Assembly (NCBI GenBank): GCA_002309955.1 | Contig: DBXQ01000073.1 | Coordinates: 33,176-50,399 of the forward strand | Length of the DNA stretch: 17,224 nt | Direction: 5' to 3' | DNA from: Bacteroidales bacterium UBA1208 | GTDB lineage: Bacteria > Bacteroidota > Bacteroidia > Bacteroidales > P3 | Shown here: piece after piece, positions 8,186 through 14,137 of the stretch | Numbering within the stretch: position 1 is the first letter of the stretch | How the letters are laid out: the number at the start of each line of letters is the position of its first letter | Program-made: the position numbers and the translations under genes | The notes under the pieces: generated by a model | Seen by the model: the letters and a program-made list of their open reading frames with translations, nothing else | Database searches by the model: none | What the model was told of the DNA's origin: nothing

Positions 8186-8221
8186 AAAGTTTGCCTTTGC
8201 CTGTATTGGGGGCAAAGGCAA
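8181..8221 (-). terminator. Intrinsic terminator after the lone MNT gene
   Basis: Perfect 11-bp inverted repeat TTGCCTTTGCC (8191-8201) and GGCAAAGGCAA (8211-8221) with a 9-base loop; on the minus strand it is followed by ACTTTTTTGT. It lies 130 bases after the stop of the MNT gene and should separate it from the next unit. Confidence 0.8.
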
Positions 8222-8350
8222 TCAAGATATTTCCACTATTCGCCTCGTTGAATACAAGGAGTCCGCACAAGGCATTATCCTTCTCAACGGGACGATTATT
8301 GCATTTTTCCTCTGAAAAAACATAGATTACCACGAATCGTACACGGACTG

Positions 8351-8665
8351 TTATACAGAATGACGTGTAAGGCAACTCTCATATATCAGTTTCTTATCTT
8401 TGTTGGCAGTGCGTTCGGCAAAAGGTAGCAGGGCACCCTCTTCTACCAAATCCACTTGACGGTTGAGCAATTTCTCTAAGTCGAGAACAATGGCAGCATA
8501 CTTGAATAGCCCTACTTTCGCATTCTCACGGTCAAACCGCACAATCAAGTCGATGTCGCTATCTTCACGCTCCTCGCCACGGGCAAAAGAGCCAAATACC
8601 CACGCCTTCAGCACTGGCTGGGTGGCAAAGTATTCACTTATTTGTTCGTATATCTGCCCGTTCAT
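8351..8665 (-). CDS. MNT-type nucleotidyltransferase (lone)
   Basis: A 104-residue minimal nucleotidyltransferase of the DNA polymerase beta superfamily. The signature GSFARGEEREDSDIDL carries the two first metal-binding Asp residues; the third acidic residue is the Asp in NRQVDLVEEGAL. Proteins of this size are usually the antitoxin half of MNT/HEPN pairs, where the enzyme transfers AMP to a tyrosine of the HEPN ribonuclease. Here no HEPN (DUF86-type) frame follows: after the stop there are about 130 bases and a terminator. I chose the ATG at 8665 because a consensus promoter (8687-8717) lies just upstream; the longer open frame would place that promoter inside the coding region. It may be a relic, or may act in trans. 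Confidence 0.85.
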   Translation of the reverse strand: MNGQIYEQISEYFATQPVLKAWVFGSFARGEEREDSDIDLIVRFDRENAKVGLFKYAAIVLDLEKLLNRQVDLVEEGALLPFAERTANKDKKLIYESCLTRHSV

Positions 8666-8686
8666 TTTTTTACTACAATTCGTTTG

Positions 8687-8717
8687 CAAAATTACAAAGA
8701 TTATTTGAATTGGCAAA
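8687..8717 (-). promoter_or_regulatory. Promoter of the lone MNT gene
   Basis: Minus strand: TTTG (8714-8717), 19 bases, TAATTTTG (8687-8694). Spacing and boxes match the Bacteroidota consensus, and the ATG at 8665 follows 21 bases after the -7 box. Confidence 0.75.
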
Positions 8718-8813
8718 AAAATAATGCTAAACGTATGAATTGTTGCAGGAGGCATTTGGCTGCTTCGCGCTCAATTCATTGCTCTAATTGTGGTAATACG
8801 GAAAACAGTTGGT

Positions 8814-9055
8814 CTACCGCTGAGACGACTTGATTAGTTGTTCGATGGTATCAATCATCTGTTTGGCTGGTGCAATCCGCTGTTTTAGGTCATCCGGATC
8901 TACATCATAGGTACAATTATACTCACTTTCTTCACGCATCGACTCTAATTGAGAATATAACGTTCCGAAAGAATTAGGCAGCGCACCTGTCTTGATATAG
9001 TTTTCTCTATCTCTATGCGTACAACAATGTCGCGTTCTTCGTCGGATAAACTCAT
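8814..9055 (-). pseudogene. HEPN partner gene with internal deletion and frameshift
   Basis: The ATG at 9055 overlaps the MNT stop as ATGA, the usual coupling of MNT/HEPN pairs. The frame begins MSLSDEERDIVVRIEIEK, typical of the start of this HEPN family, then runs out of register and stops at 8945-8947 after 36 residues. From 9002 another frame continues with the HEPN C-terminus: NYIKTG, GTLYSQLESMREES, YNCTYDVDPDDL, then PAKQMIDTIEQLIKSSQR, ending at 8814. The two halves total 80 codons against about 130 in intact relatives, so roughly 50 central codons are gone, with the junction near 9000. The missing part is where the R-x4-6-H ribonuclease motif and the target tyrosine of this family lie. 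The toxin should therefore be dead. Confidence 0.82.
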
Positions 9056-9375
9056 TTCAAAACTATTTTGTCTCGTTCTACATTCTTGTAAAAAGGAGAG
9101 AATGTCCACGACTCCCATCGGTGGCGGGGATAGGCGTGGGTGTTTATTTCAGCCCCCCAGTCTAACCCTTCTAAGAATAGGTCGTAAACATAATGCTCAT
9201 AATCCTCGTCGGTAATACGCTCGGTGTTAAGCAGCAGAAGAAGGTCATAGTCGCTATCGGGATGTGCGTCGCCCCGTGCCCGTGAGCCATACAGCCATAG
9301 CGAACTGCCTTCCGGCAGCACTCGCTGGGCAAATGCCTTAATACGTTCGACTACTTCTTCCTGTTGCATATCCAT
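9052..9375 (-). CDS. MNT-type nucleotidyltransferase of an MNT/HEPN pair
   Basis: A 107-residue polymerase-beta-like nucleotidyltransferase. The core is GSRARGDAHPDSDYDL, with the DxD metal ligands; the third acidic ligand is probably the Glu in WGAEINTHAY. The C-terminal segment SPFYKNVERDKIVL is typical of the MNT antitoxins encoded before HEPN genes, which AMPylate the HEPN toxin. An upstream GTG at 9393 would add six residues that come from the duplicated 5'UTR block, so I take the ATG at 9375 (9369 is also possible). Its stop overlaps the start of the broken HEPN gene by ATGA. The open frame looks intact although its partner is destroyed, which leaves the antitoxin without an obvious job. 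Confidence 0.87.
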   Translation of the reverse strand: MDMQQEEVVERIKAFAQRVLPEGSSLWLYGSRARGDAHPDSDYDLLLLLNTERITDEDYEHYVYDLFLEGLDWGAEINTHAYPRHRWESWTFSPFYKNVERDKIVLK

Positions 9376-9386
9376 CGTTTTTTTGT

Positions 9387-9447
9387 CGCCCACCCCTTAC
9401 CCTTGCGGGCTTCGGGGTGTTTGACGTTGCAAAGATACAACTTTTTT
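9387..9447 (-). repeat. Promoter/5'UTR repeat, copy 2
   Basis: Second copy of the 61-bp block at 8111-8171 (57 of 61 positions equal). Here it supplies the -7 box and the structured 5' end of the MNT/HEPN message. The four differences include two in the -7 box (TATCTTTG here, TAATTTTG in copy 1), both still within consensus. Confidence 0.85.
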
Positions 9448-9460
9448 TCGAATTGACAAA
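9430..9460 (-). promoter_or_regulatory. Promoter of the MNT/HEPN pair
   Basis: Minus strand: TTTG (9457-9460), 19 bases, TATCTTTG (9430-9437), a perfect Bacteroidota promoter. The start would lie near 9423, about 48 bases before the ATG at 9375, with a CCCC/GGGG hairpin (9393-9417) in the leader. Confidence 0.8.
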
Positions 9461-9498
9461 AAATGAGATACACCAAAAAGGGAAAGCCTTGCGGATAA

Positions 9499-9526
9499 TA
9501 AAAAGCCCCGCTGGGACGGCGGGGCT
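9499..9526 (-). terminator. Intrinsic terminator after the envelope genes
   Basis: AGCCCCGC (9504-9511) and GCGGGGCT (9519-9526) form a perfect 8-bp stem with a 7-base loop; on the minus strand it is followed by TTTTATTAT. It closes transcription from the outer-membrane protein gene that ends at 9736. Confidence 0.8.
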
Positions 9527-9735
9527 GAAGCAGGTAATCTCTAAATATTGCCCCCCGAAAGGGGCATTCATGATAATTATTACTGGATATTTTAACATGA
9601 ATTACCGTGTAATGACTATAAATTCATGACAATTAATGATAATTCATGTTTTAAAAAGAGCATTACCATGAATTCTCATTGCATAGCAATGTAATTATTG
9701 GAGGTTGTCAAAAGGTATTCCGGCTGATATTCTGT

Positions 9736-10314
9736 CTACTTTTTGTCAGCCAGAGCTGTCAGATTCAGACTGATACCACCATAAACAGAACGCACGGTGT
9801 ACACACCATATATCTCGACATACTTGAAAGGCTGGAGGAAGAGACCGCCACCATAGTTGAACTCATGGAAACGTTTCTGCGGATAGTAGTCGTGATAGAT
9901 GCTACCGCGATGTGAGCCCTCATTGACATGGATGTTCACAGTGCTCATATCGGTGATACCGTAGTTTGTTTGGCAATAACCAATAATAGGAGCTATGCGC
10001 AACCAAGGGAGAATGGGAATCTGGTAGCCTACATTGATGGTGAAAGCCTCATCGTCCTGCCAAAGGGTGTTGTTGACATGATGGTCGTTCTTATGCTGCG
10101 GCGGGGAAAGAAGGAAATCAATATACACACCACATATCGACGCGCTGAGACCCCAGCCAAAGTCTTGATAGTCGGTTTGCAAACCAGCCTCGCCAAGCTG
10201 GAAACCAAAAGTAACACGCTGGTTGTTGTTGGCAAGATTAAGGAACTGGGCATTCGCGCTGTTGCAGGCAAAAACAAACAAAACAGCCAAAATAACGAAT
10301 CTTGTTTTTTTCAT
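9736..10314 (-). CDS. Small predicted outer-membrane beta-barrel protein
   Basis: A 192-residue secreted protein. The start MKKTRF at 10314 opens a good signal peptide (lysines, hydrophobic core VILAVLFVFAC, cut after NSANA before Q23). The mature part alternates hydrophobic and polar residues with many aromatic and glycine positions (GFQLGEAGLQ, WGLSASICGVYIDF, FTINVGYQIPILPWLRIAPIIGY, YGGGLFLQPFKYVEIYGVY), as expected of an eight- to ten-strand barrel. I do not recognise a named family, and the function is unknown. The longer open frame to 10449 is rejected because it would run over the -7 box and hide the signal peptide. The gene seems to have its own promoter and a terminator about 210 bases after its stop. 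Confidence 0.75.
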   Translation of the reverse strand: MKKTRFVILAVLFVFACNSANAQFLNLANNNQRVTFGFQLGEAGLQTDYQDFGWGLSASICGVYIDFLLSPPQHKNDHHVNNTLWQDDEAFTINVGYQIPILPWLRIAPIIGYCQTNYGITDMSTVNIHVNEGSHRGSIYHDYYPQKRFHEFNYGGGLFLQPFKYVEIYGVYTVRSVYGGISLNLTALADKK

Positions 10315-10379
10315 GACTTTTTTATTGATTAAACTATGTGTTAAACTGATGCAATGATGAATTCGTTGCAAATAATCTG

Positions 10380-10387
10380 CAAAGATA
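10380..10387 (-). promoter_or_regulatory. -7 box for the small barrel gene
   Basis: Minus strand TATCTTTG, a perfect Bacteroidota -7 box, about 65 bases before the ATG at 10314. The -33 region is T-rich (TTTTTTA at 10411-10417) but not an exact TTTG. Confidence 0.6.
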
Positions 10388-10501
10388 CAAATAAAATCCC
10401 AATTACCGACTAAAAAAGCTTTTTTTGTTAAAAACGGTTCCACTTCCACACCTCAAAAACATCTGTCCAGCGTCAGGCAACGGACTACCTGAAGAGTCGT
10501 T

Positions 10502-10551
10502 GAAGGGTCGTCGAAGGAACCTCGGTGATTAGACCCCTTTGACGACCCCTC
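10502..10551. repeat. Long 16-bp hairpin with short tandem repeats
   Basis: GAAGGGTCGTCGAAGG (10502-10517) pairs with CCTTTGACGACCCCTC (10536-10551), one mismatch and one G-T pair, around an 18-base loop. The left arm continues a period-11 pattern, GAAGAGTCGTT then GAAGGGTCGTC then GAAGG, from 10491. It lies after the stop of the 10621-11499 gene on its strand; there is no U run, so it may protect the 3' end rather than terminate. Confidence 0.65.
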
Positions 10552-10620
10552 TTGGTTGAATGATATATGTTAAAAACGGAGTTACAGATATATTAAAATA
10601 TTTCGGCAATGAGGCAGTGG

Positions 10621-11499
10621 CTATTTCAGCATCCAGCTGACGCCTGCAAGGAGATTTGTCTCGAATGTAGACCTATCGAATCCCATCCCGGAGCCGCCCG
10701 ACAAACCGCCCTGCAACGTCAGATGCAGATTGGGTGTGGCAAGATAGCGCAATTCAAAGACTCCCTTGAAGATTTCCGCCCAGCCAGGTGTGCTGAAGCC
10801 GGCACTGAGCAGCAGGCGGTCGGTGGCTAACCAGCGGGCAAAGACGGAAAGGCTTGCCGGGTAATAGTCTTGACGCGGAAAATGCCTGTTCCAAGAGAAA
10901 TCAAGAGTATAGTCCAACATCCAACCTTTACCCAGGTTATTGCGGAAACTCAGCCCGATAGTGGGCTGGACAAGCGTCTCGTCGGCAGTCCATTGGCGAC
11001 CGGTAATAGTGGCCAGCGCCACGGAGGTGTAGAAAGATACTTTGGGTAGCCAGGCCTTGCCCTCATAGAGCAGCAGCCGGGCACCCACCGAGGGTGCGAT
11101 GCCTGTATTGTTGTCGAAGAGATACCTGTCGTCTATTACAGTGCCGATGATATTATCCTGATAGGAATTGTAAACATAAGAATTACCCGGATAAGAATTG
11201 TAGTCGTCATGGTATGCCTTAACGCCCAGCGTGAGCTCTGCCCGACTGCCTATGCCAAAGCGGAGGTCGGTGTTGGCTCCATAGATGTCTTCTTTGAAGA
11301 CGGTCTTAAAATGGTCCCACTTCAGGGCGGTGTTCCACTGAATGTGGCCGGAGCCAAGCACATTGGGTCCTGTGGTGGAGATGAGGGGATTGACAGTATC
11401 CTGTGCGTGGGCGGTGGTCGCGCCCACGAAGGTCATAGCCGCAAAGAAAAGCAGGGCAGAGAATGTCGATAGGTTTCTGTGGGTAGGATGTTTTTTCAT
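10621..11499 (-). CDS. Predicted outer-membrane transporter-like barrel (phenol MetA-type)
   Basis: A 292-residue protein with a signal peptide (MKKHPTHRNLSTF, hydrophobic core ALLFFAAMTFVGA, cut after AHA before QDTVN). The mature part has the layout of the MetA-pathway-of-phenol-degradation barrel family often annotated just 'transporter': a start with ISTTGPNVLGSGHIQWNTAL, then strands such as GIGSRAELTLGVKAY, a mid segment APSVGARLLLYEGKAWLPKVSFYTSVAL, and strands up to the C-terminal LLAGVSWMLK. The substrate is unknown; members of this family are often found without any aromatic-degradation genes, and none are seen here. It lies 171 bases after the 11671-12396 barrel gene, separated by hairpins, and may be partly co-transcribed with the sigma-factor unit. 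Confidence 0.7.
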   Translation of the reverse strand: MKKHPTHRNLSTFSALLFFAAMTFVGATTAHAQDTVNPLISTTGPNVLGSGHIQWNTALKWDHFKTVFKEDIYGANTDLRFGIGSRAELTLGVKAYHDDYNSYPGNSYVYNSYQDNIIGTVIDDRYLFDNNTGIAPSVGARLLLYEGKAWLPKVSFYTSVALATITGRQWTADETLVQPTIGLSFRNNLGKGWMLDYTLDFSWNRHFPRQDYYPASLSVFARWLATDRLLLSAGFSTPGWAEIFKGVFELRYLATPNLHLTLQGGLSGGSGMGFDRSTFETNLLAGVSWMLK

Positions 11500-11563
11500 T
11501 ATGGGATTGGTTTTGAATGTTAGTTACTTGTTTTATTATAGTGGAATCTTTTTTTTCATTGTC

Positions 11564-11654
11564 GCGTCCCTTCGGGACGCACTTGTTTTTTTAAGTCACC
11601 GCACTGCACCTACGGCTTGTACGGTGTTATTAATAGTCACACCTTTCCAAGGTG
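11564..11654. repeat. Intergenic hairpins between two barrel genes
   Basis: GCGTCCC/GGGACGC (11564-11580, loop TTC) and CACCTT/AAGGTG (11640-11654, loop TCC) are perfect short palindromes in the 171-base spacer. A T run follows the first on the plus strand, although no plus-strand gene ends here. They look like the intergenic palindromes seen elsewhere in this window. Confidence 0.6.
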
Positions 11655-11670
11655 ATTTATAATAGCTTCA

Positions 11671-12396
11671 TCAAAGGAACAGGGTGATGCCCGAGGTGTA
11701 GATTTTTTCGCCCGTGGTGGGGTCCTTGTAGGTGGGCAGCAGGTTGGTGAAGAGTCGCACCCCGTGTGTCAGGCCGATAAGGTCGGTGGAGAGGGTGAAG
11801 CCTACCTCGACTTTCCAAGGCTGGATGGCGGAAGAATGGAGGATGTCGTGACTGGCATTATTATCGTGGATGCTCGGCGATGGTTTGTTGCTGATGTCAA
11901 TGTAGCGCGTCACCGCATATCCGGCGAAGAGGTCGAGCGAGAGGCTCAGCGCCTTTTTGTTCTGCGCCACGGGGTACCACTTCAACTCGAGGGGGATGCC
12001 TAAGTGGCTGATGTAGGTATATGCCTTCTGGGTAGTGGTGGTGGGCGTTTGCATAAACTGCAGTCCACGGGTGTCGCCGTCATCCCTGGTGCCAGAGAAC
12101 TGGACGTTGTAGTAGAGCGGATTCCAGGTGAAATCGTAGCGCAGACCTGTATTGAGCTGCCAGTGGGGGGACATGTTCCAGCGCACCAAGAGCGGAAGCT
12201 GCAGCGAGAAGCCATATTTGCTGTAGTATGGCGAGAGTCTGTTGCCAAAGTGCAACGAGGCACCGGCCGAGATGCCAAGGGTTAGGGAGACCTCTGCCTG
12301 ACGCGACTGGCAGGTGTCGGTGAGGGTGTCGCTCTGTTGGGCTTGCCCTCCGAACGTCATACCAAGGAGGATGAGAATGATTGCTATGTGTTTCAT
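11671..12396 (-). CDS. Outer-membrane beta-barrel protein (PorT-like group)
   Basis: A 241-residue protein with signal peptide MKHIAIILILLGMTFGGQA cut before Q20. The mature region has barrel-type strands: ISAGASLHFGNRLSPYYSKY, FSLQLPLLVRW, QLNTGLRYDFTWN, HLGIPLELKWYPV, LSLSLDLFAGYAVTRYI, KVEVGFTLSTDLIGL and a C-terminal strand ending TSGITLFL with a final hydrophobic residue, as in many barrels. The pattern GIPLELKWYP is typical of the small Bacteroidota 'outer membrane beta-barrel / PorT family' proteins. It begins 20 bases after the anti-sigma-like gene, so it is very likely part of the same operon and may be a target or sensor partner of that sigma system. The exact role is not known. Confidence 0.75.
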   Translation of the reverse strand: MKHIAIILILLGMTFGGQAQQSDTLTDTCQSRQAEVSLTLGISAGASLHFGNRLSPYYSKYGFSLQLPLLVRWNMSPHWQLNTGLRYDFTWNPLYYNVQFSGTRDDGDTRGLQFMQTPTTTTQKAYTYISHLGIPLELKWYPVAQNKKALSLSLDLFAGYAVTRYIDISNKPSPSIHDNNASHDILHSSAIQPWKVEVGFTLSTDLIGLTHGVRLFTNLLPTYKDPTTGEKIYTSGITLFL

Positions 12397-12416
12397 GCTA
12401 TGTAATTATTATCGGG

Positions 12417-13079
12417 TTATAAGATATTAAAGGCTAACATAGTGCCGTCCATCAGGCTGGGTTCGGCACGGAACAGGCTGAAGAAACCTCGGCGCTCCTG
12501 CTTAGGCTTTTGTGTAGGTGAGGATTGTGCCATGGCTGCAGGCTCCATGTTGGTAACGGCTGGTTCTTCCTCCTCAACAATCGGCAAGGGTTCTTCCTGC
12601 ACGACTGCTTCGGCAATGGCCTCCTCCATGACAGGGAAATCCGGCACTGGCTCCACCGCTGCCACTTCTACCTCAATAGGCTGTTCTTCTGCCACGGACA
12701 TCGCAGCCATTGCCCGTATCTTGCGAACGGGAATATTCAACGGCTTGTCAGAAGCTTTTGCCGCCTGCTGCAAAGGCACCATCGTAGGCATCGGCAACTT
12801 CGGAATACGGTCAACCGGAGCCTGCGCCACCTGCATCCCTGTGGAGGACGTAGGATTGGCCAATTTCCATACCGAGGTTACTACAAATAGCGTGACCGTG
12901 GCTGCTGCGGCAAAGCGAACTGTCCAGAGTCGGACACTACGATGGCGTTTCGAAGCCTCCTCGGCGGCCATATGCTCTATCATCTCCGACAGCTGCTGCT
13001 GGCGACGGGCATCGCGTCCCGCATGCTCTACCGATGCAAGGAGCTGCTCAAGCGTAGGTGTGTCGTTATTCTTTTTCAT
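12417..13079 (-). CDS. Anti-sigma-factor-like membrane protein
   Basis: A 220-residue protein encoded directly after an ECF sigma factor, overlapping it by 14 bases. The N-terminal 50 residues are charged and helical (LEQLLASVEHAGRDARRQQQL, SEMIEHMAAEEA) and would lie in the cytoplasm. One membrane helix follows at about 51-71 (LWTVRFAAAATVTLFVVTSVW). The rest is outside: a short basic stretch, then a strongly acidic, Pro/Val-rich tract (about 120-190, with runs such as EEQPIEVEVAAVEP and PIVEEEEPAV), and a basic end. No zinc-binding HxxxCxxC motif and no FecR domain are visible, so it is called anti-sigma only from topology and gene order. The acidic tail is unusual and resembles a periplasm-spanning or adhesive linker. 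Confidence 0.65.
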   Translation of the reverse strand: MKKNNDTPTLEQLLASVEHAGRDARRQQQLSEMIEHMAAEEASKRHRSVRLWTVRFAAAATVTLFVVTSVWKLANPTSSTGMQVAQAPVDRIPKLPMPTMVPLQQAAKASDKPLNIPVRKIRAMAAMSVAEEQPIEVEVAAVEPVPDFPVMEEAIAEAVVQEEPLPIVEEEEPAVTNMEPAAMAQSSPTQKPKQERRGFFSLFRAEPSLMDGTMLAFNIL

Positions 13080-13554
13080 AATCCAGAATCATTTGTTTCA
13101 GTGAACTATATGCTCGTGAGAGAATGGTATAGACATTCCCTTCATTAATATTCATGGTGCGTGCAATGGTCTGGGTGTCGGCATTGTCGAAATGGCGCAG
13201 ACGCACAGCCTGTGCCTGCCGTTCAGGAAGACGGTCTATAAAACGGAGAGCCAAAGTCAGACGGTGGTCGTCCTCAACCGGTTCGTCGGCCAAATTCATC
13301 ACCGAATCAATATCGACAGTGGGTCGGCGGCGGCGCAACGCATCTATGCAACGCCTCTTTACCAGCATAATACACCACGCTTCGCGATTGGTCACTTGGC
13401 GCAGTTTGCGACGATCGTTCCAAAGGGAGACAAAACAATCCTGCACCACGTCGGCTGCTTCTTGCTCGTCGTGAAGAAGACTTTCGGCCATGCGTTGCAT
13501 GGCAGGCTGCAAAGGCAGATAGTCAGATTCGAATTGTTTTGTTTCACTGTTCAT
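13066..13554 (-). CDS. ECF RNA polymerase sigma factor
   Basis: A 162-residue sigma-70-family factor of the extracytoplasmic-function type. Region 2 is seen as ESLLHDEQEAADVVQDCFVSLW with the usual helix, followed by AWCIMLVKRRCIDALRRRRP; region 4 is FIDRLPERQAQAVRLRHFDN, then TIARTMNINEGNVYTILSRAYSSLKQ, a helix-turn-helix that reads the -35 element. The ATG at 13554 is preferred over one 15 bases upstream because it starts directly at the typical N-terminus. It is followed by the overlapping membrane anti-sigma-like gene and an outer-membrane barrel gene. A candidate -7-like sequence TAAGATTTG lies just upstream (13577-13585), one base longer than consensus, so it may be autoregulated instead. 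Confidence 0.9.
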   Translation of the reverse strand: MNSETKQFESDYLPLQPAMQRMAESLLHDEQEAADVVQDCFVSLWNDRRKLRQVTNREAWCIMLVKRRCIDALRRRRPTVDIDSVMNLADEPVEDDHRLTLALRFIDRLPERQAQAVRLRHFDNADTQTIARTMNINEGNVYTILSRAYSSLKQMILDYEKE

Positions 13555-13620
13555 GCCTTGTAGTCGCAAAAGGGTGCCAAATCTTACACGCCTTTTGAAA
13601 AAAAAGTGAGAAAAGAAAGT

Positions 13621-14043
13621 CTACTTGCCGAGAAGAGCCTCAACAGCAAAGCGGTAGCCCTCCAATCCAAGACCACAGATAACCCCTTTACACACATCGC
13701 TAAGCAAAGAGTGGCGACGGTATTCCTCACGGGCGAAGATATTGCTGATATGTACCTCTATTACCGGCGTGGTGATGGCGGCTATGGCATCGTGAATGGC
13801 CACACTGGTGTGGCTGTAGCCTCCAGCATTAAGAACTATGCCGTCAGCAGTGAACCCCACTTCATGCAGCCGGTTGATAATCTCTCCCTCCACATTGCTT
13901 TGGTAATAGCCTATTTCCACCTGCGGAAAACGCTCACGGAGGTCAGTTACCATCTGTTCCATGGTGACCGAACCATAAATCTCGGGCTGACGTATGCCCG
14001 TGAGGTTGAGATTGGGTCCGTTGATTATTTCTATCTTCTTCAT
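13621..14043 (-). CDS. aroQ: 3-dehydroquinate dehydratase, type II
   Basis: A 140-residue type II dehydroquinase: removes water from 3-dehydroquinate to give 3-dehydroshikimate in the shikimate pathway, in the cytoplasm, normally as a dodecamer. The family signatures are all present: INGPNLNL (7-14), catalytic Tyr in EIYG (Tyr23), YYQSNVEGEI (46-55), NAGGYSHTSVAI (72-83), catalytic His in VEVHISN (His98), and REEYRRHS (105-112). Length is normal. The ATG at 14043 begins MKKIEIINGP, the natural N-terminus; a start 15 bases upstream would add five residues without support. Promoter at 14100-14129. It is divergent from the ATP-grasp gene and is not functionally linked to it as far as can be seen. 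Confidence 0.97.
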   Translation of the reverse strand: MKKIEIINGPNLNLTGIRQPEIYGSVTMEQMVTDLRERFPQVEIGYYQSNVEGEIINRLHEVGFTADGIVLNAGGYSHTSVAIHDAIAAITTPVIEVHISNIFAREEYRRHSLLSDVCKGVICGLGLEGYRFAVEALLGK

Positions 14044-14099
14044 ACTAATCTGTTGCATTTCAATGCTTCATCGGCTGAACCAATGATTTATACAATCTA

Positions 14100-14129
14100 C
14101 AAAGTTACTAAAAAATATTTAATCACAAA
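14100..14129 (-). promoter_or_regulatory. Promoter of aroQ
   Basis: Minus strand: TTTG (14126-14129), 18 bases, TAACTTTG (14100-14107), close to the Bacteroidota consensus, about 56 bases before the aroQ ATG. Confidence 0.6.
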
Positions 14130-14137
14130 AATCATCG

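Larger units (their letters stand above)
7819..8350. other. Gene-free leader and intergenic region
   Basis: This 532-base stretch carries no credible protein gene; the plus-strand frames here have no motifs and run across hairpins. On the minus strand it holds, in order, the terminator of the lone MNT gene (8181-8221), a promoter (8154-8185), a G+C-rich hairpin inside the duplicated 61-bp block (8117-8141), a 15-codon frame (7976-8023), a palindrome (7979-8005), a bulged 13-bp stem (7925-7969) and an intrinsic terminator (7876-7917). From 7819 to 7875 I see only A+T-rich DNA leading to the ATPase start. Confidence 0.6.
9376..9735. other. Gene-free spacer with promoter, terminator and AT-rich repeats
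   Basis: No gene is seen in these 360 bases. They hold copy 2 of the promoter block and its promoter (9387-9460), a minus-strand terminator (9499-9526), a TGCCCC/GGGGCA hairpin (9549-9566) and, from about 9566 to 9675, an A+T-rich run with five AATTCATG motifs in both orientations. The change from island to envelope genes falls here. Confidence 0.6.
10315..10620. other. Spacer with promoter and long hairpin
   Basis: No gene is seen. Near the left end is the -7 box of the small barrel gene (10380-10387). Near 10490-10551 a period-11 GAAGNGTCGT repeat and a 16-bp stem follow the end of the next gene. An A+T-rich piece (10556-10600) has nothing recognisable. Confidence 0.5.

Noticed and set aside
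8121..8375. 84-codon minus-strand frame after the lone MNT gene as a possible HEPN partner
   Set aside because: It overlaps the MNT end, runs through the terminator and promoter block and shows none of the HEPN helices or the R-x4-6-H motif.
8666..8755. N-terminal extension of the lone MNT gene to 8755
   Set aside because: It would place a perfect promoter inside the gene and adds a hydrophobic stretch absent from this family.
9376..9393. Six-codon N-terminal extension of the MNT gene from a GTG at 9393
   Set aside because: The extra codons lie partly within the duplicated 5'UTR block that also occurs ahead of an unrelated gene, so they are leader, not coding.
10315..10449. N-terminal extension of the small barrel protein
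   Set aside because: The extension overruns a perfect -7 box and would bury a clear signal peptide that starts at 10314.
12442..13104. 220-codon open frame on the plus strand
   Set aside because: It lies wholly opposite the anti-sigma-like gene, whose topology, overlap with the sigma gene and signal of a membrane helix are convincing; the plus frame is low-complexity Ser/Ala/Thr-rich and without motifs.
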